From a virus: a DNA stretch of 30,464 bases. Shown piece by piece: positions 18,758-26,787 of the stretch; position 1 is the stretch's first letter; every line of letters begins with the position of its first letter. Position numbers and translations under genes: made by a program. The notes beneath the pieces were generated by a model that saw only the letters and a program-made list of their open reading frames with translations, was not told the origin of the DNA and did no database searches. The stretch lies in the IMG/VR virus record IMGVR_UViG_3300042261_001560, positions 1-30,464 of that record, one strand, 5' to 3'.

Positions 18758-20148
18758 TGGCACTTAATCCCTTTTTTCTGCAAGGTTCACCAAACGAACA
18801 AAGATTAGTTCAAGAACTAATTAATGAGCAACTAAAAATTTATGGTGTTGAAGTCATCTATATTCCAAGAAAATTTGTAAGAAAAGAAACAATCTTAAGA
18901 GAGATTTCTTCATCAAAATTTGATGACAATTTTACAATTGAAGCATATGTAAACAATTATGATGGTTATACTGGTCAAGGAGATATTTTAACTAAATTTG
19001 GAATGAGTTTAAAAGATGAAGTGAGCTTAATTATATCAAAAGAAAGATTTGAAGATTTTATTTCTCCATTTATGGATGCAATAACAGATGAGGAAATTGG
19101 TTTAGCATCCAGACCAAAAGAGGGTGATATTATCTATTTTCCATTAGGACAAAGAATATTCGAAGTTAAATTCGTAGAGCACGAAAATCCATTTTATCAA
19201 CTTGGAAAACTTTATGTTTATGAACTAAGATGTGAGTTATTTGAATATGAGGATGAGGTTATTGATACATCTATTGATGAAATTGATAGTCAAATTAAAG
19301 ATGAGGGATATATTACTACTTTGCAACTTATTGGGACAGGATCTACAGCGTCTGCAACAGCGGTTATTAAAACTGGTTATATTCGTGAAATATTTTTAAA
19401 TAATGACGGATATAATTATAATTCAGTACCGAATGTAGCAATTACAACCGCACCATATGGTGGATATAATGCATCAGCAGTGGCAATTACTACAACCAAA
19501 GCGGGTGTTAAATCCATTCAATCTATAGTATTAACTAATGCTGGAGCAGGTTATACTATTCCTCCAACTATTACAATTAGTGGTGGTGGGGGTATTGGTG
19601 CATCTGCTACATGCTCAATTGAAACTTCATTAAGTGGAATTTCTAGTTTTATAATTACCAATAATGGTTCTGGATATGTAACTTCTCCTATTATAACTAT
19701 TGTTGGAAATGTTGGTGTTGGACAAACTACTATTGCATCTTCAATTGTTGGTGTAGGTCAGAGTATTAGTTCAATTCAAATTGTAAATCCTGGTGCAGGG
19801 TATACTATTGCACCAAATGTAACAATTGCTCCACCGCCAGTTCTTTCTGGAATTGGAACTTATATGTTTAATGAGGAAGTATTTGGATCTGTATCAGGTA
19901 CTCGTGGTCGTGTTAAATCTTGGGATTTTGATACAAAAATACTCAAAGTATCTTTTGTAGACAATGCAGCAACAAAAGAATTTTATCCCGGAGAATTAAT
20001 TGTTGGATCTGCTTCAAGTGCTATATATTCTGTCCAGTCATATGACACATGGAACCAATATGATAAATATAGTGAAAATTTAGAAATTGAAAATGAAGCT
20101 GAAGGCATTATAGATTTTTCAGAATCAAATCCATTTGGTACATTCTAA
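18757..20148 (+). CDS. gp14: Neck protein gp14 with a beta-repeat insert
   Basis: A 463-aa protein, against about 256 aa in T4. Residues 1-~185 are the gp14 core (NPFFLQGSPNEQRLVQELIN ... VEVIYIPRKFVRKETILREI ... LYVYELRCELFEYEDEVID). The end (IIDFSESNPFGTF) is the usual gp14 C-terminus. Between them, residues ~190-370 hold four GxGY/GYNY repeats (nt ~19396, 19530, 19653, 19780) followed by an EEVFGSVSGTRGRVKSWD segment. The insert therefore sits inside gp14, just before its C-terminal tail. With gp13 it forms the neck; the insert may decorate the collar, where T4 has whiskers. That role is an inference. Confidence 0.9.
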   Translation: MALNPFFLQGSPNEQRLVQELINEQLKIYGVEVIYIPRKFVRKETILREISSSKFDDNFTIEAYVNNYDGYTGQGDILTKFGMSLKDEVSLIISKERFEDFISPFMDAITDEEIGLASRPKEGDIIYFPLGQRIFEVKFVEHENPFYQLGKLYVYELRCELFEYEDEVIDTSIDEIDSQIKDEGYITTLQLIGTGSTASATAVIKTGYIREIFLNNDGYNYNSVPNVAITTAPYGGYNASAVAITTTKAGVKSIQSIVLTNAGAGYTIPPTITISGGGGIGASATCSIETSLSGISSFIITNNGSGYVTSPIITIVGNVGVGQTTIASSIVGVGQSISSIQIVNPGAGYTIAPNVTIAPPPVLSGIGTYMFNEEVFGSVSGTRGRVKSWDFDTKILKVSFVDNAATKEFYPGELIVGSASSAIYSVQSYDTWNQYDKYSENLEIENEAEGIIDFSESNPFGTF

Positions 20149-20336
20149 TTACAATAAATATAATAGTTGATAAAAATAGTATCCAAACAAGAACATGCAA
20201 ACGAGCATAAAATTCTTTGGGAACAGAATGGAAAAAAGAAGAAATTGCTTGGAGAATGTTAAGTGGACAAATAAATTCATACGAATAAAATATAGAGTTC
20301 ATTTAAAAAATGTTTTGAATAATCGGGTATAGGACA
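20149..20336 (+). other. Gap between genes 14 and 15 with a possible decayed small ORF
   Basis: This 188-nt stretch is the longest gap in the window. One frame reads SKQEHANEHKILWEQ (nt ~20182-20226), then goes on to GKKKK and stops. The next frame continues plausibly as EWKKEEIAWRMLSGQINSYE and stops at TAA (~20287-20289). A single inserted base near 20226 would join the two into one ~36-aa acidic, helical protein, but there is no ATG at its front. A third frame has an intact ATG ORF (20195-20332, 45 aa, very basic) that ends just before gene 15. I cannot say which, if any, is translated. Confidence 0.35.
20153..20164 (+). promoter_or_regulatory. Possible late-promoter variant overlapping a TATAAT box
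   Basis: AATAAATA (20153-20160) differs from the late consensus at one base. It overlaps TATAAT (20159-20164), a perfect sigma70 -10 hexamer, with TTGGTA at 20135-20140 as a weak -35 at about 18 nt. It lies just after the gene 14 stop and could serve gene 15. In AT-rich DNA such matches arise easily by chance. Confidence 0.35.
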
Positions 20337-21134
20337 ACGCTAGGAACATACTACTATCACGAAATTATTAGAAGAACTGTTGTTGCATTTGGAACGGTTT
20401 TTAATGACATTTATATAAGGCATAAAGATTCTTCTGGAGATAGTATAAGTGAAATTAAAGTTCCTCTCGCATATGGTCCAATTCAAAAGTTCTTGGCAAG
20501 AATTGAACAACAATCCGAATTAAACAAACCGATAGCAATGACCTTGCCAAGAATGGCATTTGAAATGATATCTATACAATATGACTCTACAAGAAAAACA
20601 AATGTTACTCAATCATTTAAAGCAATAGATGGGCAAAATTTAAAAAAAGTATACTTGCCTGTACCTTATAATATTGGGTTTCAATTAAATCTTATGACCA
20701 AATTGCAAGATGATGCATTGCAAGTTGTTGAGCAAATTTTACCTTTTTTCCAACCATCATTTAATTTAACTGTTGATCTTGTAGATTCTATTGGCGAAAA
20801 AAGAGATATACCGATTGTATTAGATAGTACATCGTTTACTGATGATTATGAAGGTGATTTTTCTACGAGAAGAGTTTTAATTTATACTTTTAATTTTACG
20901 GCAAAAATTTACTTATTTGGACCTATTGCTGAAAGTTCTGATGGACTTATTCGCAAAGTTCAAGTTGACTATTATGCTGGAACTGATAAAAATACTGCTA
21001 AAAGAGAAATGAGATATACTGTTGTTCCAGATCCAATTAACGCATCCGCAGATGATGATTTTGGATTCAATGAATCAATTGATATGTTATTTGATTCTAA
21101 AGAATATAGTCCAACGCAACAAAAAGATATTTAA
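20337..21134 (+). CDS. gp15: Tail sheath stabilizer / tail completion protein gp15, start codon abnormal
   Basis: In T4, gp15 caps the tail tube and sheath and joins the tail to the neck (272 aa). The conserved N-terminus is clearly coded: LGTYYYHEIIRRTVVAFGTV, then DIYIRHKD and VPLAYGPIQKFLARIEQQ. Counted from the ACG at 20337 the protein has 265 aa, the expected length. Relatives I recall begin M-(L)-G-T-Y/F-Y-Y-H, so ACG stands where ATG is expected. The frame has no ATG or GTG before the TTG at 20493, which would delete 52 conserved residues. An in-frame ATG at 20310 is followed by TGA at 20316. The start is therefore uncertain (non-canonical start, mutation or sequence error), but identity as gp15 is firm. 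Confidence 0.85.
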   Translation, partial: TLGTYYYHEIIRRTVVAFGTVFNDIYIRHKDSSGDSISEIKVPLAYGPIQKFLARIEQQSELNKPIAMTLPRMAFEMISIQYDSTRKTNVTQSFKAIDGQNLKKVYLPVPYNIGFQLNLMTKLQDDALQVVEQILPFFQPSFNLTVDLVDSIGEKRDIPIVLDSTSFTDDYEGDFSTRRVLIYTFNFTAKIYLFGPIAESSDGLIRKVQVDYYAGTDKNTAKREMRYTVVPDPINASADDDFGFNESIDMLFDSKEYSPTQQKDI

Positions 21135-21140
21135 TAGACT

Positions 21141-21563
21141 ATGAAAAATAATTATGGAAGTTTGGACGAATCTCTCAATATTGAGAGTAGCATTGTAGAG
21201 GTAGAAAAGGTTAAAGAAGAATTAAATATCACTCCAATAAATTCTGAAGATATTCAAAAAGACTACGAATATACTCGTGCAAATTTATATTCATTGATTG
21301 AAAAGGGGCAAGAAGCAATTAATGGAATCATGGAACTTGCTGGCGAAGGAGGTAGTCCAAGAGCATATGAAGTTGCTGGACAACTTATTAAGAGTGTTGC
21401 AGATACTACAGATAAACTCATAGATTTACAGAAAAAACTAAAAGATGTTGAGGATCAAACTGTAAAGACAACTAATAATGTTACCAACAATGCAGTGTTT
21501 GTTGGATCTACATCTGAACTTTCAAAATTACTCAAGCAAGGTTTTCTAAATAATAAAGAGTAA
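21141..21563 (+). CDS. gp16: Terminase small subunit gp16
   Basis: A 140-aa protein. The central region (EYTRANLYSLIEKGQEAING, IMELAGEGGSPRAYEVAGQL) and the following long helix (LIDLQKKLKDVEDQ) match the coiled-coil core of T4-type gp16. The C-terminal NNAVFVGSTSELSKLLKQG is the usual tail segment. In T4, gp16 (164 aa) forms rings that regulate the large terminase gp17 and help start packaging. It starts 6 nt after gene 15. Unlike in T4, gene 17 does not follow directly; three genes lie between. Confidence 0.9.
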   Translation: MKNNYGSLDESLNIESSIVEVEKVKEELNITPINSEDIQKDYEYTRANLYSLIEKGQEAINGIMELAGEGGSPRAYEVAGQLIKSVADTTDKLIDLQKKLKDVEDQTVKTTNNVTNNAVFVGSTSELSKLLKQGFLNNKE

Positions 21564-21577
21564 TATTTTTTATTATT

Positions 21578-23371
21578 GTGCATAAATTAAAGTCTCATAA
21601 AACAGTTGGGCAGATTGCAAAAAAACATCGTCTTGAAGTTTCTTTTGTAAAAAATCAACTTGAAATGGGAATTCCTATTGAGTATGAGCACACAAAAGAT
21701 AAAGATCTTGCAACAGACATTGCTCTTCAACATCTTGATGAGATTCCAGATTATTATACTCGTCTGAAAAAAATGGAATCAGATGCTAAAAATCATCATA
21801 AAAAATTTAAAGATGTGAAGGAACATTGTGGTTGTGAAGATACTGCCGTTGAAGAACTCGAAGATCAATTAATGGATTTGAGTGACCATTCGTATAGATC
21901 TATTGATAGATTAATGCGTCGTATTATGAAAAAACATAATATGACGGCGAAACAATTACATAATGCATTTTTAGATAAAAATAAAAAAACTCCAGATGAT
22001 TGGATTAAAGATCTAAAGGAAGGAACTCTTCATCATTGGTTTAAAGGTTCTAAATCTAAAGATGGAAAACCTGGATGGGTTCAGGCCGATGGATCTCCCT
22101 GTGCCAATGAACCTGGAGAAACTAAAACACCAAAATGTTTTAGTAGCGGAAGACTTAGATCTTTAAAGAAAAGGGGGAAAAGGGGAGTTGCAATAATTAG
22201 ATCAGCAGTTCGTCGCAAAAGACAAAAGGATAAAGGTCAACAGCAAAAAACTGGAGCAGAAAAACCAACAAATGTTCCGACCTTTGCTAAGGGTAAAAAA
22301 GATAAAAATTACATCAAAGCAGAACCAGGAATTAAGGAAGCAATGGAACTTAACGAATCGAAAAAAGATAGACCAGGTAAAAATAGTGGTAAAAAAGATG
22401 CCTGCTATCATAAAGTAAAATCTAGGTATGATGTTTGGCCTTCGGCTTATGCATCTGCTTCTCTAGTAAAATGCCGTAAAGTCGGTGCTTCAAATTGGGG
22501 AACACAGTCAGAGGAAAAGGAAATGATTAGATATTGTCCCAAATGCCAAAAAGATGAGACTCGTGATGAATGTAAATACGGACCAAAATATTGGGATATG
22601 TTTTCCACCCCATCAGCACTTACACCAAATCAATTAAAATATAATATTGCTACGGTTCATCCTGGCAATTTTCCAGAATCATACGATCATGAGCATTCAA
22701 TGGCTCGTTCAGAACTTTCCACAATTATTTCAGCAGCAAAAAGACTTCGTAAAAAAATGAAAGGAGAAGGTGATATTAAAGCGTGGGTTCAATCAAAGAT
22801 TACTAAAGCAGCAGATTATCTTGATACTGCCGCAGATTATATTGATAGTGGAGAAATGAAGGAGCAGGTTGCAAATACTGATTCTCCAGCAGATAACCCA
22901 AATATTGAAAGATTTAGTACAGCAATTAAATCAATTATAAAAAGAAACCTACCAGATGCCCGAAAAATAAATGCTCTTAAACAAGCGGCACAAATATATC
23001 ATGGTTTGCGTGAAGAAATTAGTTTTGAAAAAGGAAAACTTTCTGGACCTTCATTACCTCTTGCAGATTCTTACGAATACTCAAATTGGAGAGTAGAGTT
23101 TGGATTATCGGAAGATTGGCAGAAAGTCAATCGTCAAGACAAAACCGATGGTTTAAGTCCTGCTGCAGTCAAAGCATATCGTCGGGAAAATCCAGGTTCA
23201 AAATTGCAGACTGCTGTAACTGAAAAGAAACCTAAGGGTAAAAGAGCAAAGCGTCGTGCTAGTTTCTGTCGTCGTATGAAAGGTGCAAAAGAAAAATTAA
23301 CTTCTGCAAAAACTGCAAGAGATCCAGATTCAAGAATCAATAAAGCACTTCGTCGTTGGAACTGTAACTAA
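21578..23371 (+). CDS. Mosaic Lys/Cys-rich phage protein (DUF5661-, DUF5872- and DUF6321-like segments)
   Basis: A 597-aa protein with a GTG start and no good SD. Segments in order: residues ~8-68 resemble DUF5661 (VKNQLEMGIPIEYEHTKDKD ... IPDYYTRLKKME). Residues ~157-195 have GKPGWVQADGSPCANEPGE and KCFSSGRLRSLKKRGKRG. Residues ~268-310 are DUF5872-like (KKDACYHKVKSRYDVWPSAY). Residues ~317-340 are a possible zinc-binding patch (CPKC at 320-323, C332). Residues ~395-430 hold AWVQSKITKAADYLDTAADY. Residues ~518-597 are DUF6321-like (LSPAAVKAYRRENPGSKL ... RRASFCRRMKGAKEKL). DUF names are from memory. The high basic charge suggests DNA or RNA contact, perhaps as an internal head protein. Function is unknown. 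Confidence 0.65.
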   Translation: MHKLKSHKTVGQIAKKHRLEVSFVKNQLEMGIPIEYEHTKDKDLATDIALQHLDEIPDYYTRLKKMESDAKNHHKKFKDVKEHCGCEDTAVEELEDQLMDLSDHSYRSIDRLMRRIMKKHNMTAKQLHNAFLDKNKKTPDDWIKDLKEGTLHHWFKGSKSKDGKPGWVQADGSPCANEPGETKTPKCFSSGRLRSLKKRGKRGVAIIRSAVRRKRQKDKGQQQKTGAEKPTNVPTFAKGKKDKNYIKAEPGIKEAMELNESKKDRPGKNSGKKDACYHKVKSRYDVWPSAYASASLVKCRKVGASNWGTQSEEKEMIRYCPKCQKDETRDECKYGPKYWDMFSTPSALTPNQLKYNIATVHPGNFPESYDHEHSMARSELSTIISAAKRLRKKMKGEGDIKAWVQSKITKAADYLDTAADYIDSGEMKEQVANTDSPADNPNIERFSTAIKSIIKRNLPDARKINALKQAAQIYHGLREEISFEKGKLSGPSLPLADSYEYSNWRVEFGLSEDWQKVNRQDKTDGLSPAAVKAYRRENPGSKLQTAVTEKKPKGKRAKRRASFCRRMKGAKEKLTSAKTARDPDSRINKALRRWNCN

Positions 23372-23372
23372 A

Positions 23373-23681
23373 ATGAAATCTTTTCAACAGTTTATTTCAG
23401 AATCTATTAACATTGCAGGAGATTTCAATGGAAATCTTTATATGAATTCGTCTCAACCAGAAATTGCAAATGAGTCTTTTCTTGCAGATGTTGTATGGCA
23501 GGGAAGATTATATCGTATGCAACTTGAAGGTAAGATTATGAGTAAGAATGAACTTGCGGAACAACTTCAATCAGAATATCCTGGAGCAATTGTCCATAAT
23601 GTTTATCCCGTAACAGAAGCGTCAATCAAAGTTAAGAATGCAGAAAGATATAGACCAGAAAGATTGTCATGGGGTGAGTAA
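23373..23681 (+). CDS. Small protein with a capsid-targeting-like N-terminus
   Basis: A 102-aa protein whose first ten residues, MKSFQQFISE, closely resemble the capsid targeting sequence of T4 internal head proteins (MKTYQEFIAE in IPI-III and Alt). I8-S9-E10 also fits the I/L-x-E cleavage rule of the gp21 prohead protease, so cleavage after E10 is predicted. The rest (ESFLADVVWQGRLYRMQLEG, ELAEQLQSEYPGAIVHNVYP) looks like a small alpha/beta fold I do not recognise. The ATG is 1 nt after the previous stop, and the end overlaps the next ATG (TAATG). A head-interior role is inferred only from the N-terminus. Confidence 0.65.
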   Translation: MKSFQQFISESINIAGDFNGNLYMNSSQPEIANESFLADVVWQGRLYRMQLEGKIMSKNELAEQLQSEYPGAIVHNVYPVTEASIKVKNAERYRPERLSWGE

Positions 23682-24985
23682 TGGCTCAGTGGAACAAGAT
23701 TAATCAAGATTATCTCAACCAAGAAAGAAGTCTGTTTGAGGTGTTCATGCAGGCTGATAGATATGGTGAGATCTTTGATCCAGTTGGACAAGGTTTTAAT
23801 GGCGATCTTTTTGGAAGAGTCAAAGTATCTGAACCATTTACTTTATTTGATTCCACTCATCGATATGCTCAAGATGGAGATTTTAGCGATATAGTTATTG
23901 GTGCGGGTTCTACTGTTGGTATTATAACTGCACAGAGCACTGCAACGTTAGGAATCGGAACAACTGCAGGGTGTTCTATTATTCGTGAAAGTAAGAGAGT
24001 ATTTTCATATCAACCAGGAAAAGCATTACAAGTTCTTCAGACATTTGTGTTTAATCCTGCAAAGGAAAATCTGGTTCAGAGAGCGGGATATGCATCATCA
24101 GAAAATGGTGTGATGTTAGAACTAAATGGTTCTCAATTAAGTTTTATCAAAAGAACTGCAATTTCTGGAGTTGGAACTACAATCAGTGTCCTACAAACAG
24201 ATTGGAATATTGATACTCTAGATGGATCTGGGCCAAATGAATCCAATCCGAGTGGGATTGCTTTGGATATAACAAAAGCACAAATTCTTTTTAGTGAATA
24301 TGAATGGTTGGGTGTTGGTTGTGTAAGAGTAGGTTTTGCAAATTCTTTCGGAAAGTTTCATACTGCACACGTTTTTAATCATGCAAATACTCTTGATAGT
24401 GTTTATATGACGACTGCATCTCTTCCAGTTCGTTATGAGATTCTAAACACAGGAATCACAACATCTACATCAACGATGAAACAGATATGTGTGTCTATTC
24501 AATCCAATGGTGGATATGAGAAAAGAGTTGCGTCTGATGTTGCAAGACAGGAGTCATTAGTTTCGGTGGCATCTACAACTTTTAAACCTCTTGCAAGTAT
24601 TCGTCTAAAGGCAGGAAAAGAGGATGCAATCGTTATTCCAAGTCAAATAAACTGTTTACCAGATAGTTCTTCTTCGGTTTATTATGAAGTTGCATTGATT
24701 AAAAATGCAACTTTAACTGGAGGAACTTGGGTAACTTCATCATCTCCAAATGTGGAACAGAACGTTACTGCAACATCAATGTCTGGTGGAACCATTGTTA
24801 GAACGGAATATATTTCTTCTGCAAATAAAGCGTCTACACCCCTAAATGAAGTAACCGAATATAATTGGGATTTGCAATTAGGTAGAACACAAACAAAAAT
24901 CAGTGATACATATACTTTAGCGGTTAGAGCAATTTCCGGAAGTGGAAATGCTATTGGTTCTTTAAGTTTTTATGATTTAACATAA
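23681..24985 (+). CDS. Putative virion structural protein (434 aa)
   Basis: A 434-aa protein that begins AQWNKINQDYLNQERSLFEV and has no signal peptide, membrane segment or enzyme motif I can see. The middle part (SENGVMLELNGSQLSFIKRT, DWNIDTLDGSGPNESNPSGI, ILFSEYEWLGVGCVRVGF, FHTAHVFNHANTLDSVYMTT) looks like a beta-sandwich domain. I recall it from structural proteins of marine T4-like phages, but I know no function for it. The rest is Ser/Thr/Gly-rich with GIGTT-type turns (residues ~85-100). It lies between genes 16 and 17 with a TAATG overlap upstream and a 1-nt gap downstream. Packaging is likely; the location in the particle is unknown. Confidence 0.65.
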   Translation: MAQWNKINQDYLNQERSLFEVFMQADRYGEIFDPVGQGFNGDLFGRVKVSEPFTLFDSTHRYAQDGDFSDIVIGAGSTVGIITAQSTATLGIGTTAGCSIIRESKRVFSYQPGKALQVLQTFVFNPAKENLVQRAGYASSENGVMLELNGSQLSFIKRTAISGVGTTISVLQTDWNIDTLDGSGPNESNPSGIALDITKAQILFSEYEWLGVGCVRVGFANSFGKFHTAHVFNHANTLDSVYMTTASLPVRYEILNTGITTSTSTMKQICVSIQSNGGYEKRVASDVARQESLVSVASTTFKPLASIRLKAGKEDAIVIPSQINCLPDSSSSVYYEVALIKNATLTGGTWVTSSSPNVEQNVTATSMSGGTIVRTEYISSANKASTPLNEVTEYNWDLQLGRTQTKISDTYTLAVRAISGSGNAIGSLSFYDLT

Positions 24986-24986
24986 T

Positions 24987-26720
24987 ATGGCAATTCAAGA
25001 TATTCAATTACAACAAAAGGATGCATATCTCTCTAACCCAAATCTTAAGAGAGCAAATACTCATATTCAGTGGACCGAAGAGCAAATTTTAGAATTCCTC
25101 AAATGCAAAGAAGATCCAGTATATTTTGCAAATAATTATTTGAAAATTGTATCATTGGATCATGGATTAATCCCTTTCAAATTATATAAGTTTCAAGAAA
25201 AATTAATCGAAAACTTTCATAAGCATAGATTTAATATTTGTAAGATGCCAAGACAGACTGGCAAAAGTAGTATTACAGTAGCATATTTATTACATTATGC
25301 ACTATTTAACGACAGTGTAAATATTGCTATTCTTGCAAACAAAGCATCGACTGCTAGAGACCTATTACAGCGACTACAACTGGCATATGAGAATTTACCT
25401 AAATGGATGCAACAAGGCGTCCTACAGTGGAACAGAGGTAGTTTAGAACTTGAAAATGGATCTAAAATTATGGCAGCATCCACAAGTGCTTCTGCAGTTC
25501 GTGGTGGTTCTTATAATATTATATTTTTAGATGAATTTGCATTCATTCCAAATCATATTGCTGACGACTTTTTTGCTTCCGTTTATCCCACTATTTCATC
25601 AGGAAAATCAACTAAGGTTATTATAGTTTCAACTCCACGCGGTATGAATCATTTTTATCGCATGTGGCATGATGCAGAAAGAGGTAAAAATGGATATATT
25701 CCTACCGAAGTTCATTGGTCTGAAGTTCCAGGTAGAGATGAAGAATGGAAAGCGCAAACTATTGCAAATACAAGTTTAGAACAATTTAGAATCGAATTTG
25801 AAACAGAATTTTTGGGGTCAGTTAACACACTTATTAATCCTGCAAAACTCAAAAATTTTGTATATGATGATCCAATTAGAAAAAATGATAGTTTATATGT
25901 TTACGAAAATCCAAAAGAAGAAAATAATTATTTGATTACCGTTGATGTCGCTAGAGGAATTGGTAATGATTATTCGGCATTTATTGTTTTTGATATAACT
26001 AATTTTCCATATAAAGTGGTTGCAAAATATAAAAATAATGAAATAAAACCTATGTTATTCCCAAGCATCATCAACGAAGTTGCTAGAGGTTATAATAATG
26101 CTTGGTTATTGATTGAAGTTAATGATATTGGAGATCAAGTCGCAAATATTTTACATTTTGATCTAGAGTATGACAACATTTTAATGTGTTCTATGAGAGG
26201 TCGTGCCGGACAAATTGTTGGTTCTGGTTTTAGTGGTAAAAAGTCTCAACTAGGTGTTCGTATGACCGCAGCAGTTAAAAAGTTGGGATGCTCTAACTTA
26301 AAAACCTTGATGGAAGATGATAAATTGCTAACAAATGACTATGATATAATTTCAGAATTAACCACTTTTGCACAAAAACACAATTCATTTGAAGCAGAAG
26401 AAGGATGTAATGATGACCTAGCTATGTGCCTTGTAATTTTCGCATGGTTAGTTGCTCAAGATTATTTCAAAGAAATGACAGATAATGATGTCCGTAAGAG
26501 GATATATGAAGAGCAGAAGAATCAAATTGAACAAGATATGTCCCCATTTGGATTCATTTCTGATGGACTAGAAGATTTTGGCGTTACTATCGATGAAGAA
26601 ACTGGAGATAGATGGATATTTGTAGGTCAAAAGAAAGAAAATAATCCTTTAGAAGTTTGGAATCTTGACGAATATGGTGATGTTTCTTCAGAATGGAAGT
26701 ATATGTGGGATTATAGATAG
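24987..26720 (+). CDS. gp17: Terminase large subunit gp17 (ATPase and nuclease)
   Basis: A 577-aa protein, complete and uninterrupted. It pumps DNA through the portal and cuts the concatemer. The ATPase domain has Walker A PRQTGKS at residues 88-94 (K93), Walker B IIFLDE at 178-183, and the coupling motif STPRG at 215-219. The RNase H-like nuclease domain has ITVDVARG with D320, LIEVND with E377, and CNDDLAM with D477; these are the probable metal-binding acids by analogy to T4 D401, E458 and D542. T4 gp17 is 610 aa, so the length is normal. The ATG follows the previous stop by 1 nt. A late promoter and 67-nt gap follow. Confidence 0.97.
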   Translation: MAIQDIQLQQKDAYLSNPNLKRANTHIQWTEEQILEFLKCKEDPVYFANNYLKIVSLDHGLIPFKLYKFQEKLIENFHKHRFNICKMPRQTGKSSITVAYLLHYALFNDSVNIAILANKASTARDLLQRLQLAYENLPKWMQQGVLQWNRGSLELENGSKIMAASTSASAVRGGSYNIIFLDEFAFIPNHIADDFFASVYPTISSGKSTKVIIVSTPRGMNHFYRMWHDAERGKNGYIPTEVHWSEVPGRDEEWKAQTIANTSLEQFRIEFETEFLGSVNTLINPAKLKNFVYDDPIRKNDSLYVYENPKEENNYLITVDVARGIGNDYSAFIVFDITNFPYKVVAKYKNNEIKPMLFPSIINEVARGYNNAWLLIEVNDIGDQVANILHFDLEYDNILMCSMRGRAGQIVGSGFSGKKSQLGVRMTAAVKKLGCSNLKTLMEDDKLLTNDYDIISELTTFAQKHNSFEAEEGCNDDLAMCLVIFAWLVAQDYFKEMTDNDVRKRIYEEQKNQIEQDMSPFGFISDGLEDFGVTIDEETGDRWIFVGQKKENNPLEVWNLDEYGDVSSEWKYMWDYR

Positions 26721-26741
26721 ATTGTGCAAGTCATAAGAATT

Positions 26742-26749
26742 TATAAATA
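26742..26749 (+). promoter_or_regulatory. T4-type late promoter upstream of gp18
   Basis: An exact TATAAATA in the 67-nt gap between genes 17 and 18. It is followed by an unusually good ribosome binding site for this window (AGGAG at 26776-26780, 7 nt before the ATG). This fits very high expression of the tail sheath protein late in infection. Confidence 0.8.
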
Positions 26750-26787
26750 CTTTTAGAATAATTCTGGAATTGTAGAGGAGAATAAAG

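Noticed and set aside
20108-20302. 64-aa - strand frame over the 14/15 gap
   Set aside because: It overlaps the end of gp14, is hydrophobic simply because the other strand is A-rich, and no other gene here lies on the - strand.
20493-20495. TTG as the start of gp15
   Set aside because: It would drop 52 upstream residues that clearly match the gp15 N-terminus.
21561-21575. Terminator after gene 16 (TAATA-T5-TATTA)
   Set aside because: The stem has only five A-T pairs, no G-C pair, and the next gene starts at once.
24987-26720. Intein in the large terminase gene, a known intein site in phages
   Set aside because: The reading frame is of normal length and the ATPase and nuclease motifs are continuous.
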